From contig NZ_CP049245.1 of the NCBI RefSeq assembly GCF_011046245.1, positions 1 through 64,000 of the forward strand: a DNA stretch of 64,000 nucleotides, in the 5' to 3' direction. A model generated the notes under the pieces. The model worked only from the letters and a program-made list of their open reading frames with translations. It did no database searches and was not told the origin of the DNA. The DNA is from Allorhizobium pseudoryzae. Lineage in GTDB: Bacteria; Pseudomonadota; Alphaproteobacteria; Rhizobiales; Rhizobiaceae. The position numbers were made by a program, and so were the translations under genes. Positions 1 through 8,559 of the stretch are shown in pieces (position 1 is the first letter of the stretch; the number at the start of each line of letters is the position of its first letter).

Positions 1-2
1 GG

Positions 3-800
3 ATCTTGCTGCTGATCGGCTATGCCTGCAAATGGATCTACCTGCGCCAGAAGGCGCTGTCTGAAATTGAACACCCGGTCCAATGCTGTTTTGTGGGTCT
101 GATCGGCGTCTCGACGATGCTGGTAGCGGCGCTTTGCCTGCCATACTCCAGCACCGTCGCCCATTTGCTTTTCTGGTTAGGCGCATTGTGGACGGTGGGC
201 TTTGCGGTGTGGCGTACTGGTGGCCTGTGGGCGGGTGGGCGCGAGCCGACCGCAACAACGGCGGTTCTTTATCTCCCCACCGTTGCGGGTTCCTATGTCG
301 TGGCGATCGCAGGTGCGCCACTGGGTTATTCTGACATCGCCCAACTGGCCTTCGGTGCGGGGTTCTTTTCCTGGCTCGCGATTGAATCGGTGCTTCTGAA
401 CCGCCTGCTGACGGCGCCAAGCCTTGCGGAGCCGTTGCGCCCGACGATCGGTATTCAGCTCGCCCCTCCGGCGGTGGGCGCCGTTGCCTATCTCAGCGCG
501 ACTTCGGGCGCGCCCGACATGCTGGCGCATGCCATGCTCGGTTACGCGCTTTTGCAACTGCTGCTGATGATCAGAACACTGCCATGGGTTATGCACCAGC
601 CTTTCACCGCAGCCTACTGGGCCTATTCTTTCGGGCTGACGGCGCTGTCGACAGCAATGATCCGCATGGCCGTTCGAGGTGACGCGGGCATTGTCGCTGA
701 CCTAGCCTTTTCGATCTTCGTCTCCGTCAACCTAGCGATTGCGCTTCTTGTCGTGATGAGCCTGAGTGCTTTCGCCAAAGGCAAGCTTTTTCCGACCTGA
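3..800 (+). CDS. TehA/SLAC1-family transporter, 3' part
   Basis: This is the C-terminal part of a polytopic membrane protein; the reading frame is open to the window edge, so the true start lies outside. It is very hydrophobic, with about seven to eight membrane spans, and resembles the tellurite-resistance/dicarboxylate transporter family (TehA, related to SLAC1 anion channels), whose members are about 320-340 residues with ten helices. The visible 265 residues fit the last three quarters of such a protein. It ends with a short Lys-containing tail. The family exports or channels anions across the inner membrane; the substrate cannot be read here. No gene follows closely on the same strand. 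Confidence 0.7.
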   Translation: MLLLIGYACKWIYLRQKALSEIEHPVQCCFVGLIGVSTMLVAALCLPYSSTVAHLLFWLGALWTVGFAVWRTGGLWAGGREPTATTAVLYLPTVAGSYVVAIAGAPLGYSDIAQLAFGAGFFSWLAIESVLLNRLLTAPSLAEPLRPTIGIQLAPPAVGAVAYLSATSGAPDMLAHAMLGYALLQLLLMIRTLPWVMHQPFTAAYWAYSFGLTALSTAMIRMAVRGDAGIVADLAFSIFVSVNLAIALLVVMSLSAFAKGKLFPT

Positions 801-1216
801 CGTCTGAATGATGCAAAGGGGTATCCGCCTCGACGCCCTCGAACAAGAATCGACTGTGAAATTTAGCCAAGCTAGCGCGAGCTTCTGAAAGATCCTGTTT
901 TTCGTTCGGGCTGCCGGAATATAGATTTCATTCTCGACCATTTGTAAACTTTGCCAGGCGCGGCTATCCAGCCATTATATATGACGTTGCTTGGGTTTTT
1001 ACTTGGATGAGTTTCAGAGAATTTTGGTCAGATGTTCTTCCCAATAAAGTACTGAAACGGTTTGATGCCCACATCAAGCTGATGTCGCCGATCCTCGGCC
1101 CGTGCCCTGATTAGCAATTGGTGTTTTTGTGTAACGCGTTAGCGGTTTCGTGGCCCACCAACACCGCCCGGGTCGCTGGTTCGATTCCCATCAAGGCGGA
1201 GAACTCGCGTCCCGTA
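801..1216. other. Intergenic stretch, nothing recognised
   Basis: About 415 bases between the transporter and the next promoter. It is more AT-rich than the flanking genes around 950-1080. I see no convincing reading frame, RNA gene or terminator. A short stretch near 1178-1188 resembles a tRNA T-loop but does not fold as a tRNA. Confidence 0.5.
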
Positions 1217-1268
1217 TTGCGACCTATCCTTTCGAGCGTTATACTGTTTTTGAAAAACAGTATAACGC
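1217..1268 (+). promoter_or_regulatory. Promoter inside a near-perfect palindrome
   Basis: A -35-like TTGCGA (1217-1222) and a -10-like TATACT (1240-1245) are separated by 17 bp. The -10 lies inside an inverted repeat with 16-base perfect arms and a 1-base centre (1236-1251 / 1253-1268), and the start codon at 1282 follows 13 bases later. The position argues for a repressor-binding operator controlling the downstream gene. Confidence 0.65.
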
Positions 1269-1281
1269 CAGAGTCGAGCTT

Positions 1282-2376
1282 ATGAAATCCGTCGACCTCA
1301 TGTACCAGACTATGCTCGCCGAGCTAGGTCAGCGCTCGCTCGACGCCGCTTGGACGGCTGATTTCTCTCCAGAGGGTCGATTTACCCCCGCGAACATCAA
1401 GGGACGCAAGTATTGGTATTTCGACATCCCGGATGGACACGGTGGCACCAAACGTCGCTATGTTGGTCCTGCTGACGATCCGGATATAGCACAACGCGTA
1501 TCTGATCATAAGCGGGACAAGGACGACCTACGCGCTCGCAGGCGGTTGGTAAATACCCTGACCCGCGAAGGTGGGATGATTTCCCCCGACGCCATGTCGG
1601 GCGACATTGTCGAAGCTCTTGCCGATGGGGGGCTCTTTCGACTCCGTGGCGTTCTCATCGGCACGGTGGCCTTTCAATGTTATTCAGGGCTGCTGGGCGT
1701 GCGCCTTCCCATGGCTGCCATACTGACCGGCGATGCGGACATCGCTCAGGATTATGCCATCAGTCGAGAGGTTGAAGATAGTCTGCCTCCGATCGTGGAG
1801 TTGCTGCAGCACGTCGACGCCAGTTTCCGGCCCGTTCCACATAGATCGGGATCAGGGGCCTCGTCAGCGTTTCAGAATGCCGACGGCTACAGAGTTGAAT
1901 TCCTGACATCGAACCGTGGCTCGGACGACTACGTCGATCAGCCGGCGAAGATGCCTGCTCTTGGCGGCGCTAGCGCGGATCCACTACGCTTTCTCGACTT
2001 TCTCATCAGGGACCCGGTAAGGACAATCCTGCTCCACCGAAGCGGCATCCCAGTCGTTGTCCCTGATCCGGCTCGGTATGCCGTCCATAAGCTCATAGTC
2101 GCCAGCCGTCGGCACACTGACGGGCAAGGGCCAGCGAAGCGCGAGAAGGACATTCGCCAGGCCGCGCTGCTTTTTGAGGCGCTGCAGCAGACAAGGCGAT
2201 CCGCCGACTTGGCCCTCGTCTACAACGAAGCATGGGAGCGCGGCCCTGCGTGGCAAGACGCTATCCGAATTGGGGCGGGGATGCTGCCGGCACCAGATGC
2301 AGACCGGTTCAAAACGGTCCTAATCGATGGCGCAAAGAAAAACCGCGAAGAAATTGAACTTCCGTTGGGCGAATAG
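1282..2376 (+). CDS. GSU2403-type nucleotidyltransferase-fold protein
   Basis: A 364-residue soluble protein resembling the GSU2403 family of nucleotidyltransferase-fold proteins. The middle part has the fold signature (LIGTVAFQCY followed by a TGDADIA segment) and the C-terminal half carries PARYAVHKLIVASRR, typical of the helical domain that follows such folds. The N-terminal part (residues about 30-90) is rich in aromatic and basic residues. The frame is open further upstream to 1150, but the palindromic promoter lies there, so ATG 1282 is chosen. Stand-alone nucleotidyltransferase-fold proteins of this sort occur in toxin-antitoxin-like and defence contexts; no partner gene is adjacent. 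The biochemical role is unknown. Confidence 0.65.
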   Translation: MKSVDLMYQTMLAELGQRSLDAAWTADFSPEGRFTPANIKGRKYWYFDIPDGHGGTKRRYVGPADDPDIAQRVSDHKRDKDDLRARRRLVNTLTREGGMISPDAMSGDIVEALADGGLFRLRGVLIGTVAFQCYSGLLGVRLPMAAILTGDADIAQDYAISREVEDSLPPIVELLQHVDASFRPVPHRSGSGASSAFQNADGYRVEFLTSNRGSDDYVDQPAKMPALGGASADPLRFLDFLIRDPVRTILLHRSGIPVVVPDPARYAVHKLIVASRRHTDGQGPAKREKDIRQAALLFEALQQTRRSADLALVYNEAWERGPAWQDAIRIGAGMLPAPDADRFKTVLIDGAKKNREEIELPLGE

Positions 2377-2456
2377 ACGTACTTGAATTGAATGCCAAGC
2401 TGCTGATCTCGTTGGAAGTGGCTCAGACAAATAGGGTGCCGAGAGTCCGATTCTGC

Positions 2457-3404
2457 TCAAGAGCATTTTGGATTGGACCTCCGGGATCTCAGGAAGTCAA
2501 GAAACGCGCGCATTGCCGCCCCTATGTGACTGTGTCTCGGGCAGTAAAGGCAGAGGCTGGGATAGGGCGGGGTCCATTCGGATAGCACCTGCCGGAGTCT
2601 CCCGTCGGCGACTGCGTCAGCCGCCATCCATCTTGTGACATAAGCAAGCCCGCAACCGTCCAGAGCCGCCGCCAGGAGAAGTCGGGACTGGTCGACGACG
2701 AGGTTGCCTGTCGTTGCTACGACGATCTCCTCGCCGCGACGCTGAAACTCCCAGCGGTAGATCGACCCACCGGCCATCCGGAGCTGGATGCACTGGTGAA
2801 GCGAGAGATCCGATGGGCTTGCGAGGGGAGGCGCATTATCGAGATAGGCGGGCGATGCCACGACGATATGCTGCTGGTCCGGACCGATCGGGATCGCGAC
2901 CATCTCGCTCGGGACGAGTTCCGCTGCACGCACACCGCAGTCGAATCCTCCTTCAGCAATGTCGACCAGTCTTCCCTCTGACCTAACCTCAAATCGCACT
3001 GCGGGCTGAAGCTTCATGAAGCGGGTCAGCAGCGGCATTAGCACCTGCTCGGCGGCGTTGGCGTCGCAGTTGATCCGCACGAGTCCGGACAACGAGGCAG
3101 TCTGGTCGTGCAGCTCCTCGACCGCGAGGCCAACTTCCGCAAGCGCCGGCATCAGTCTCTCAGCAAGTCTCCGCCCCGGTTCCGTCAGAGATACGTTCCG
3201 GGTCGAACGGTGGAAGAGCTTCACCTTTAGACGTCTCTCAAGTCCGGCGACCGCGTGGCTCAGCGCCGACGGCGTCTGGCCGAGCGTCCTTGACGCGGCA
3301 CGAAACCCACCGTGCTCGGCAACGGCAAGGAACGCTGCTAGCTCGCCGGGTGGGAGCGTGCTGACTGTTCGAATTATCTCATCATTGCGTGTAACGGTGA
3401 TCAT
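2457..3404 (-). CDS. LysR-family transcriptional regulator
   Basis: A 315-residue regulator of the usual LysR length. The N-terminal winged helix-turn-helix is at about residues 20-75 (AASRTLGQTPSALSHAVAGLE) and a substrate-binding domain fills about 100-300 (for example SGLVRINCDANAAEQVL). It is transcribed divergently from the short-chain dehydrogenase at 3467 with only about 60 bp between the starts, the classic LysR-target arrangement, so it probably controls that gene in response to a small molecule. No strong ribosome site precedes ATG 3404. The effector cannot be inferred. Confidence 0.88.
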   Translation of the reverse strand: MITVTRNDEIIRTVSTLPPGELAAFLAVAEHGGFRAASRTLGQTPSALSHAVAGLERRLKVKLFHRSTRNVSLTEPGRRLAERLMPALAEVGLAVEELHDQTASLSGLVRINCDANAAEQVLMPLLTRFMKLQPAVRFEVRSEGRLVDIAEGGFDCGVRAAELVPSEMVAIPIGPDQQHIVVASPAYLDNAPPLASPSDLSLHQCIQLRMAGGSIYRWEFQRRGEEIVVATTGNLVVDQSRLLLAAALDGCGLAYVTRWMAADAVADGRLRQVLSEWTPPYPSLCLYCPRHSHIGAAMRAFLDFLRSRRSNPKCS

Positions 3405-3466
3405 CTAGTTCACGAATGCCACGTGCTTATCTTTTGGGCAAGCCGAATGTCTGAAGGAGAATGACC

Positions 3467-4390
3467 ATGACATCACCCATCCCGTTTGGGTTCTCGTCGA
3501 CCGCCGCCGATGTATTGGAGGGTATTGACCTTGCCGGCCGGAATGTCATTGTGACCGGTGGCGCCGCAGGCATCGGGTTGGAGACGAGCCGCGCTCTCGC
3601 CGCAACAGGCGCGGCTGTGACGATTGCGGCCCGCCGACCGGATGAAGCCGAAAGGGCTGTCGCGGAGCTGAAGCGCGCAATGCCTGAATCCCGCCTCCGC
3701 GTTCGTCGCCTCGACCTCGCCGACCTGACTTCCGTGAAGGAATTCGCAGAGAGCTGGAACGAGCCTCTGCACGTCCTCGTCAACAACGCGGGTGTCATGG
3801 CCATTCCGGAATTGCAGCGGAATGCGCAAGGACGGGAGATGCAGTTCGCCACGAACTACCTGGGGCATTTCGCGCTCGCACTCGGCCTGCGTCCGCATCT
3901 GGCCAAGGCAAATGGTGCCCGTGTCGTTTCGGTCGCCTCGACCGGCAACCTCTTTGCGCCGGTATTCTGGGACGATCCGGACTTCCGCTTCATTCCGTAC
4001 GATCCGCTGCTTGCCTATGGGCAGTCAAAGACAGCCTGCATCCTGATGTCCGTCGGAATCACCAAGAACTGGGCCAGCGACGGCATCACGTCCAATGCGC
4101 TCAATCCCGGAGCAATTGCAACGGGTCTTCAGAAACACACCGGCGGTCTCCGAACGCCTGAGCATCTGCGCAAGACGATAGAGCAGGGGGCCGCCACGTC
4201 GGTGCTGCTGGCGGGTTCGTCTCTGGTAGAGGGCATTTCCGGAAGATATTTCGACGACTGTCAGGAAGCCCCAGTCGTCGACGAGCGCGGACCTGGGCCC
4301 TTCAAAGGCGTGGCGAGATACGCGGTCGATCCCGAAAACGCGTTCCGTCTTTGGGAGATGACGACGAGAATGGTCTCATCGCCGCTGTAG
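3467..4390 (+). CDS. Short-chain dehydrogenase/reductase
   Basis: A 307-residue NAD(P)-dependent oxidoreductase. The cofactor motif TGGAAGIG is at residues 30-37, NNAG at 106-109, the catalytic Ser near 158 and the YGQSK catalytic pair (Tyr184, Lys188). The longer than usual C-terminus and the overall layout resemble retinol-dehydrogenase-like SDRs. Two ATGs compete: 3461 is only one base from the AAGGAG ribosome site, whereas 3467 has proper spacing of 7, so 3467 is chosen. It sits head-to-head with the LysR gene at 2457-3404 and is its likely target. The substrate is unknown, probably an alcohol or carbonyl compound. Confidence 0.88.
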   Translation: MTSPIPFGFSSTAADVLEGIDLAGRNVIVTGGAAGIGLETSRALAATGAAVTIAARRPDEAERAVAELKRAMPESRLRVRRLDLADLTSVKEFAESWNEPLHVLVNNAGVMAIPELQRNAQGREMQFATNYLGHFALALGLRPHLAKANGARVVSVASTGNLFAPVFWDDPDFRFIPYDPLLAYGQSKTACILMSVGITKNWASDGITSNALNPGAIATGLQKHTGGLRTPEHLRKTIEQGAATSVLLAGSSLVEGISGRYFDDCQEAPVVDERGPGPFKGVARYAVDPENAFRLWEMTTRMVSSPL

Positions 4391-4454
4391 TTGAAGTAAC
4401 TGCCGGACCACGAACGGACCGGCAGGCCGGCTTCTTCGGAGCGTTGCGGCGCGA

Positions 4455-4901
4455 TCAGGCCTTTGCCGCAACCGGAAGACGGAACGGCGCACCAAGTCGG
4501 TTGAAGGCGTTCATCGCGGCGATCGTGATCGTCAGATCGACGAGGTCCTTGGGTTCGAAAGCGGCAGCGGCAGCGGTATAAGCTTCGTCCGACGCGTGAG
4601 TCTGGCTGACATTCGTCACCTCCTCAGCCCAGGCGAGAGCGGCGCGCTCCTGATCATTGAACAGATGAGGCACCTCGTCCCACACCGGCACCAGTGCGAT
4701 CTTGTCGACGGACATCGTCTTGCGCAGATCACGGCTATGCATGTCGATGCAGTGGGCGCAGCCGTTGATCTGTGACACGCGCAGAAAGACGAGGTGGATC
4801 AGCTCGGCCGGCAGGTTCGTCTTAGCTGTGACGTAGTGGTGGACACCAAACAGCGCCTTTGCGCCGTCGGGGGCGACTTCGGACCAGTTCATGCGGGACA
4901 T
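4455..4901 (-). CDS. AhpD-like/carboxymuconolactone decarboxylase-family protein
   Basis: A 148-residue protein of the AhpD/CMD fold. It has the redox motif CAHCIDMH, Cys48 and Cys51 followed by His55, as in AhpD-type alkyl-hydroperoxide reductase partners. These small all-helical proteins reduce peroxides or recycle peroxidases using the CXXC pair. It is the last gene of the leftward unit beginning with the Rrf2 regulator at 6725, behind the cupin gene with a gap of about 95 bases, so a role in oxidative or electrophile stress fits. It converges with the SDR at 4390. Confidence 0.85.
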   Translation of the reverse strand: MSRMNWSEVAPDGAKALFGVHHYVTAKTNLPAELIHLVFLRVSQINGCAHCIDMHSRDLRKTMSVDKIALVPVWDEVPHLFNDQERAALAWAEEVTNVSQTHASDEAYTAAAAAFEPKDLVDLTITIAAMNAFNRLGAPFRLPVAAKA

Positions 4902-4995
4902 ATTGTTTTCCTTTCTTGTGGACGCGGTTCTCCGTTCGCCGGTGAAACCGTCGTTGCTTGTGCGGTAGGTGAGGGGGTGGATCTGGTAGGTAGCG

Positions 4996-5433
4996 CTATG
5001 GCTTGCGCGGCGTCGTCAGGACGGTGTCGTCGGTATCGACGACGAAGACGGCGAGCAGCTTCGCCGGCTCACTCCTGCTGGCATTGGCGCTGACGTCATG
5101 GCGGTCGCCTGGCAGCTCGGTGAAGTTCTGACCGGCGGTAAAGGTCTTCGTCTCGCCGCCGTTGACGGCACTCTGGATCGCTCCCTCGAGAACCGTGGCG
5201 TAGATGAGTGCGGACTTCGCATGTGTGTGAGCGGAGCTGTACCCGCCCGGCCCGTATTCGACGAGCACGCCCTTGACGCTCTTGCCAGGGACGTCGGGCA
5301 GGGGATGCTCGTAGACGAGCGTCACCTTGGCGTCCTTCGTATCGTAGGCTAGTCCTGGCTTAGCGACATCGTGAGCGGACGCGGTGGCAAGGGTGGCCGC
5401 GAGTGCCGCAGCCGCATATGCAATGGTCTTCAT
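4996..5433 (-). CDS. Secreted cupin-domain protein
   Basis: A 145-residue protein with a cleavable signal peptide (residues 1-20, Ala-rich core ending ASA-H), so it is probably periplasmic. The remainder is a single cupin barrel. Metal ligands are visible as His69 and His71 (SSAHTHAKS), Glu83 and His112 (GDRHDVSA). Cupins of this kind bind a divalent metal and often carry small-molecule or redox chemistry; the reaction is not readable. It follows the NAD(P)-binding gene by 15 bases in the same operon. Confidence 0.82.
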   Translation of the reverse strand: MKTIAYAAAALAATLATASAHDVAKPGLAYDTKDAKVTLVYEHPLPDVPGKSVKGVLVEYGPGGYSSAHTHAKSALIYATVLEGAIQSAVNGGETKTFTAGQNFTELPGDRHDVSANASRSEPAKLLAVFVVDTDDTVLTTPRKP

Positions 5434-5448
5434 GATCGTGCGCTCCTT

Positions 5449-6201
5449 CTATGCCTTAAGCCATTCGGCGACCGTGACGCGGCCTTTGATGAAGTCTCCG
5501 CCGGGAACAAGAGAGCCTGCGACGACGGACGCGCCAAAGTAGTCGACGGAGGCGTCGGCGTGCACCGGTCGGGCGTCGCCCTTCGCATCGAGATAGGTCC
5601 GGATGAAGGATTCGAACGATGACCGCTCCGGTCCCGCAAGGTCGACCGTCCCGTTCTTCGGCTCGCCCAGCGCGACTTCGACCAAGGCCCCGGCGACATC
5701 GTCGGCAGCAATCGGCTGGAAGTCGATATCCGGCACGTTCACCAAGCCGTCGGCTGCATAGGCGTCGGCCAGGGTATCGAGAAACTCGTGGAACTGCGTT
5801 GCTCGGACGATGGTATAGGCCTGGCCCGACAATGCGACCGCCTCTTCCTGCGCCAGCTTTCCCGCCATATAGGGGTTGGCAGCGAGCTGGTCGGCATTGA
5901 CGATCGACAAAACAACGTGATGACGCACGCCCGCGGCCTTTTCCGCGCTGGTTAGGTTGCGGCTCGACGTGCCGAAGAAGTCGGTGATCACGGCCTCGTC
6001 GAACGACATCATGTTCGACACGTCGATGATGGCGTCCGCTCCTGCGAGAGCGTCCTTAAGTCCTTCTCCCGTATAGGCGTTGATGCCGTTACGCGAGCTT
6101 GCGGCGACGGCCTCGTGGCCTGCGTCCTGAAGCAGTTTAACTGCCTTCGAGCCGATCAGGCCCGTGCCGCCGATGACGACGACCTTCTTCATCTTGCTCA
6201 T
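5449..6201 (-). CDS. NAD(P)-binding protein, NmrA/atypical SDR type
   Basis: A 250-residue Rossmann-fold protein with GGTGLIG at residues 11-17, the pattern of atypical (extended-like) SDR or NmrA-type proteins, and no YxxxK catalytic pair in the usual place. Such proteins act as NAD(P)H sensors or quinone/isoflavone-type reductases. The frame is open upstream to 6267, but ATG 6201 has an AGGAG ribosome site and starts 11 bases after the Rrf2 gene ends, so it is chosen. Operon order is rrf2-type regulator, this gene, cupin, AhpD-like gene. Confidence 0.83.
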   Translation of the reverse strand: MSKMKKVVVIGGTGLIGSKAVKLLQDAGHEAVAASSRNGINAYTGEGLKDALAGADAIIDVSNMMSFDEAVITDFFGTSSRNLTSAEKAAGVRHHVVLSIVNADQLAANPYMAGKLAQEEAVALSGQAYTIVRATQFHEFLDTLADAYAADGLVNVPDIDFQPIAADDVAGALVEVALGEPKNGTVDLAGPERSSFESFIRTYLDAKGDARPVHADASVDYFGASVVAGSLVPGGDFIKGRVTVAEWLKA

Positions 6202-6212
6202 GGTGCTTTCTC

Positions 6213-6725
6213 CTATGACGAGGTGCGATTGCCCGTCTTGCGTTCGTGGAGTTCGAGGAAGGCGCATCCGCGGGCGGCGATACCACCGTCGTCGTCTGCG
6301 CCGAGATCCGCCAGAAGGTCCGCGACGGATACCTTGGCGAGTTCTGCGCGATAGGCCTTTTCGGCCTTCAGCATCGCAGCGTTGATCTGGCAGGGCTTGG
6401 TGAAGTAGCGCTGCGGCAGAGGGTTCGGCCCCCGCTGACGGATCTCGGCACAGCGGAAGGCGGGTGCCGGTCCTTCGACCGCGAGGACGATGTCGAGAAG
6501 ACTGATGTCCTTAGGCGCCTTGGCTAGCCGATAGCCACCCTTCGGCCCAGACGTCGTCGCAACGATGCCCGCACTGGACAGCGCCTGCAGATGCTTCAGC
6601 AGATAGCTCGTCGATACGCCGTGTAGTTCCGCCAGGGCCGCCGCTGACAGGACGCCGTCTTCCGACAGCCCCGCCAGGAATGCCGTGCAGTGGATGGCCT
6701 GTTCGACGCCTTCGCTCAGTTTCAT
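6213..6725 (-). CDS. Rrf2-family transcriptional regulator
   Basis: A 170-residue Rrf2-type regulator: N-terminal winged helix (residues about 1-65, with STSYLLKHLQAL as recognition region and the GPKGGYRLAK wing). Cys92 and Cys112 are in the loop where IscR/NsrR-type members bind an iron-sulphur cluster, but a third closely spaced Cys is absent, so it may be a thiol or two-Cys sensor instead. AGGAG lies upstream of ATG 6725. It heads the operon of redox genes running left and probably represses it through the palindrome at 6737-6765. Confidence 0.85.
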   Translation of the reverse strand: MKLSEGVEQAIHCTAFLAGLSEDGVLSAAALAELHGVSTSYLLKHLQALSSAGIVATTSGPKGGYRLAKAPKDISLLDIVLAVEGPAPAFRCAEIRQRGPNPLPQRYFTKPCQINAAMLKAEKAYRAELAKVSVADLLADLGADDDGGIAARGCAFLELHERKTGNRTSS

Positions 6726-6736
6726 GTTGCATCTCC

Positions 6737-6765
6737 TAATCGTGGATATAAAATGTCTACGATTA
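6737..6765 (-). promoter_or_regulatory. Probable Rrf2 operator
   Basis: Inverted repeat TAATCGTGGA / TCTACGATTA (9 of 10 positions complementary) with a 9-base AT-rich centre, 11 bases before the Rrf2 start. A TTGACA on the minus strand (6778-6773) could be the -35, with the -10 in the AT-rich centre. Autoregulation by Rrf2 is inferred from position. Confidence 0.5.
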
Positions 6766-6901
6766 TGGAAGGTGTCAATCCCCGATCACATGGTCTGCTC
6801 GAAAATCCGAATATGAGATCAGAAAGCGGAGTTTCGGCGGTCCGACGTCTGTCGATGATCAGGAGGCTCGCAGGAGCGGAAACAACATCGAAGGACATCG
6901 A

Positions 6902-6939
6902 ATGACCACCAAGCTCGCACTCTCTTCGACGCCGGAAGG
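6902..6939 (+). pseudogene. 5' stub of a gene cut by IS21
   Basis: ATG 6902 preceded by an AAGGA-type ribosome site begins a frame (MTTKLALSSTPEG) that runs straight into the left end of the IS21-family element at 6940. It is divergent from the Rrf2 regulator, where a target gene would be expected. No continuation of it is recognisable on the far side of the IS. Too short to name. Confidence 0.35.
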
Positions 6940-7047
6940 TGAGAGCGGCGGTGCAAAAGTCGGCCACGGAAGCGGCGGGATAGTCCTGCTTGCGCCGGAC
7001 TAAAACCCGGCCACCTGTTTACCCTTCTGCGACGACAGCAGGAGGGC

Positions 7048-8559
7048 GTGGGGATCTACACCGTGGAACTCTATCTGAGGGTTCGCCTGGCCGTCTCTGA
7101 AGGGATGAGCCGGCGTCAGGCTGCAAAGCATTTCAACATATCGCGCGACAGCGTGGCCAAGATGGTGACCTATTCAACGCCGCCTGGTTATCAGCGGCGA
7201 TTACCGATCCGGCGACCGAAGCTGGATGCATTCGTTTCGACGATCGAGCATTGGCTTGATGAGGATCTGAAGGTGCCGCGCAAGCAGCGCCATACCGCCA
7301 AGCGGGTGTTCGACCGCCTGCGCGACGAATGCGGGTTCACCGGCGGCTACACGATCATCAAGGATTACATGCGCGAGCGGGATCAGCGTCGGCAGGAGGT
7401 GTTCGTGCCTCTGTCGCATCCGCCCGGACACGCGCAGGCCGACTTCGGCGAGGCGACTGTGGTGATCGGCGGCGTCGAGCAGAAGGCCCGCTTCTTCGTG
7501 CTGGATCTGCCGCATAGCGACGGATGCTACGTGCGGGCCTATCCGGCGGCGGTGGCCGAGGCCTGGGTGGATGGCCACATCCACGCGTTCGCCTTCTTCG
7601 GGGCCGTGCCGCAGTCGATCGTCTATGACAATGGTCGCTGCCTTGTGGCAAAGATCCTGCCCGATGGCACACGCAAGCGGGCGGCGCTGTTCAGCGGGTT
7701 CCTGTCCCACTACCTGATCCGCGATCGCTATGGCCGTCCTGGGAGGGGCAACGATAAAGGGAATGTCGAGGGCCTTGTCGGTTATGCCCGGCGCAACTTC
7801 ATGGTACCGATCCCACAGTTCCCGACATGGGATGCGTTCAATGCTTTTCTGGAAGAGCAGTGCCGCAAACGCCAGCGCGACAAGCTGCGGGGCGAGAGCG
7901 AGACGATTGGCGAACGGCTGCAGCGCGATCTTGCGGCCATGCGTCCCTTGCCGGCATCGCCCTTCGACGCCTGCGACCAGGTCAGCACAAAGGTCACGGC
8001 GCAGTCTTTGGCCCGCTACAAGACGAACGACTATTCCGTGCCGGTCGCCTACGGCCACTAGGATGTTTGGGTCCGGGGCTATGTCAATGAGGTGGTGATC
8101 GGCTGCCGCGGCGAGATCATCGTGCGTCATCCGCGATGCTGGGAACGGGAAGACGTCGTCTTCGATCCCGTCCATTACCTGCCGCTGATCGAGCGGAAGA
8201 TCAATTCTCTGGATCAGGCAGCTCCGTTACAGGGCTGGGATCTGCCGGACGAGTTCGCGACGCTGCGCCGGCTGATGGAAGGCCGCATGGCCAAGCATGG
8301 GCGGCGAGAATACGTGCAGGTTCTGCGCCTGCTGGAAAGCTTCGACTTTGCCGACCTGCATGCGGCGGTGAAGCAGGCCATTCAGCTCGGCGCGATCGGC
8401 TTCGACGCCGTCAAGCATCTGATCCTGTGCCGGGTCGAGCGCCGGCCGCCGCGGTTGGACCTGGCGATCTATCCCTACCTGCCGAGGGCGACTGTCGAGA
8501 AGACGTCAGCAAAGGCGTATATGCGCCTCCTGTCATCTGATGCGGGAGAAGCGGCATGA
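7048..8559 (+). pseudogene. istA: IS21 transposase IstA with in-frame amber codon
   Basis: The IstA reading frame is complete except for a TAG at 8059-8061 (codon 338), where CAG (Gln) would fit; the frame then continues without shift to 8559 and overlaps istB by ATGA. An N-terminal helix-turn-helix (GMSRRQAAKHFNISRDSV, about residues 19-40) and the DDE catalytic residues (Asp132 in QADFGEA, Asp194 in VYDNG, Glu241 in GNVEG) all precede the stop. A 337-residue product containing the catalytic core could still be made. The GTG at 7048 sits very close to GGAGGG, so the exact start is uncertain. Confidence 0.85.

Noticed and set aside
1165..1200. Stretch resembling a tRNA T-arm (GGTTCGATTCC), possible island attachment site
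   Set aside because: The flanking bases do not form a T-stem, no anticodon or D-arm precedes it, and no integrase gene is near.
6890..6939. LGGHSM segment on the minus strand left of the IS21, looking like the missing GGDEF loop
   Set aside because: Only LGG matches; the surrounding residues do not fit a GGDEF domain and the plus strand has a better explanation as a gene start.
7201..8175. Long open frame on the minus strand across istA
   Set aside because: It is the antisense shadow of the transposase gene, with no ribosome site or domain.
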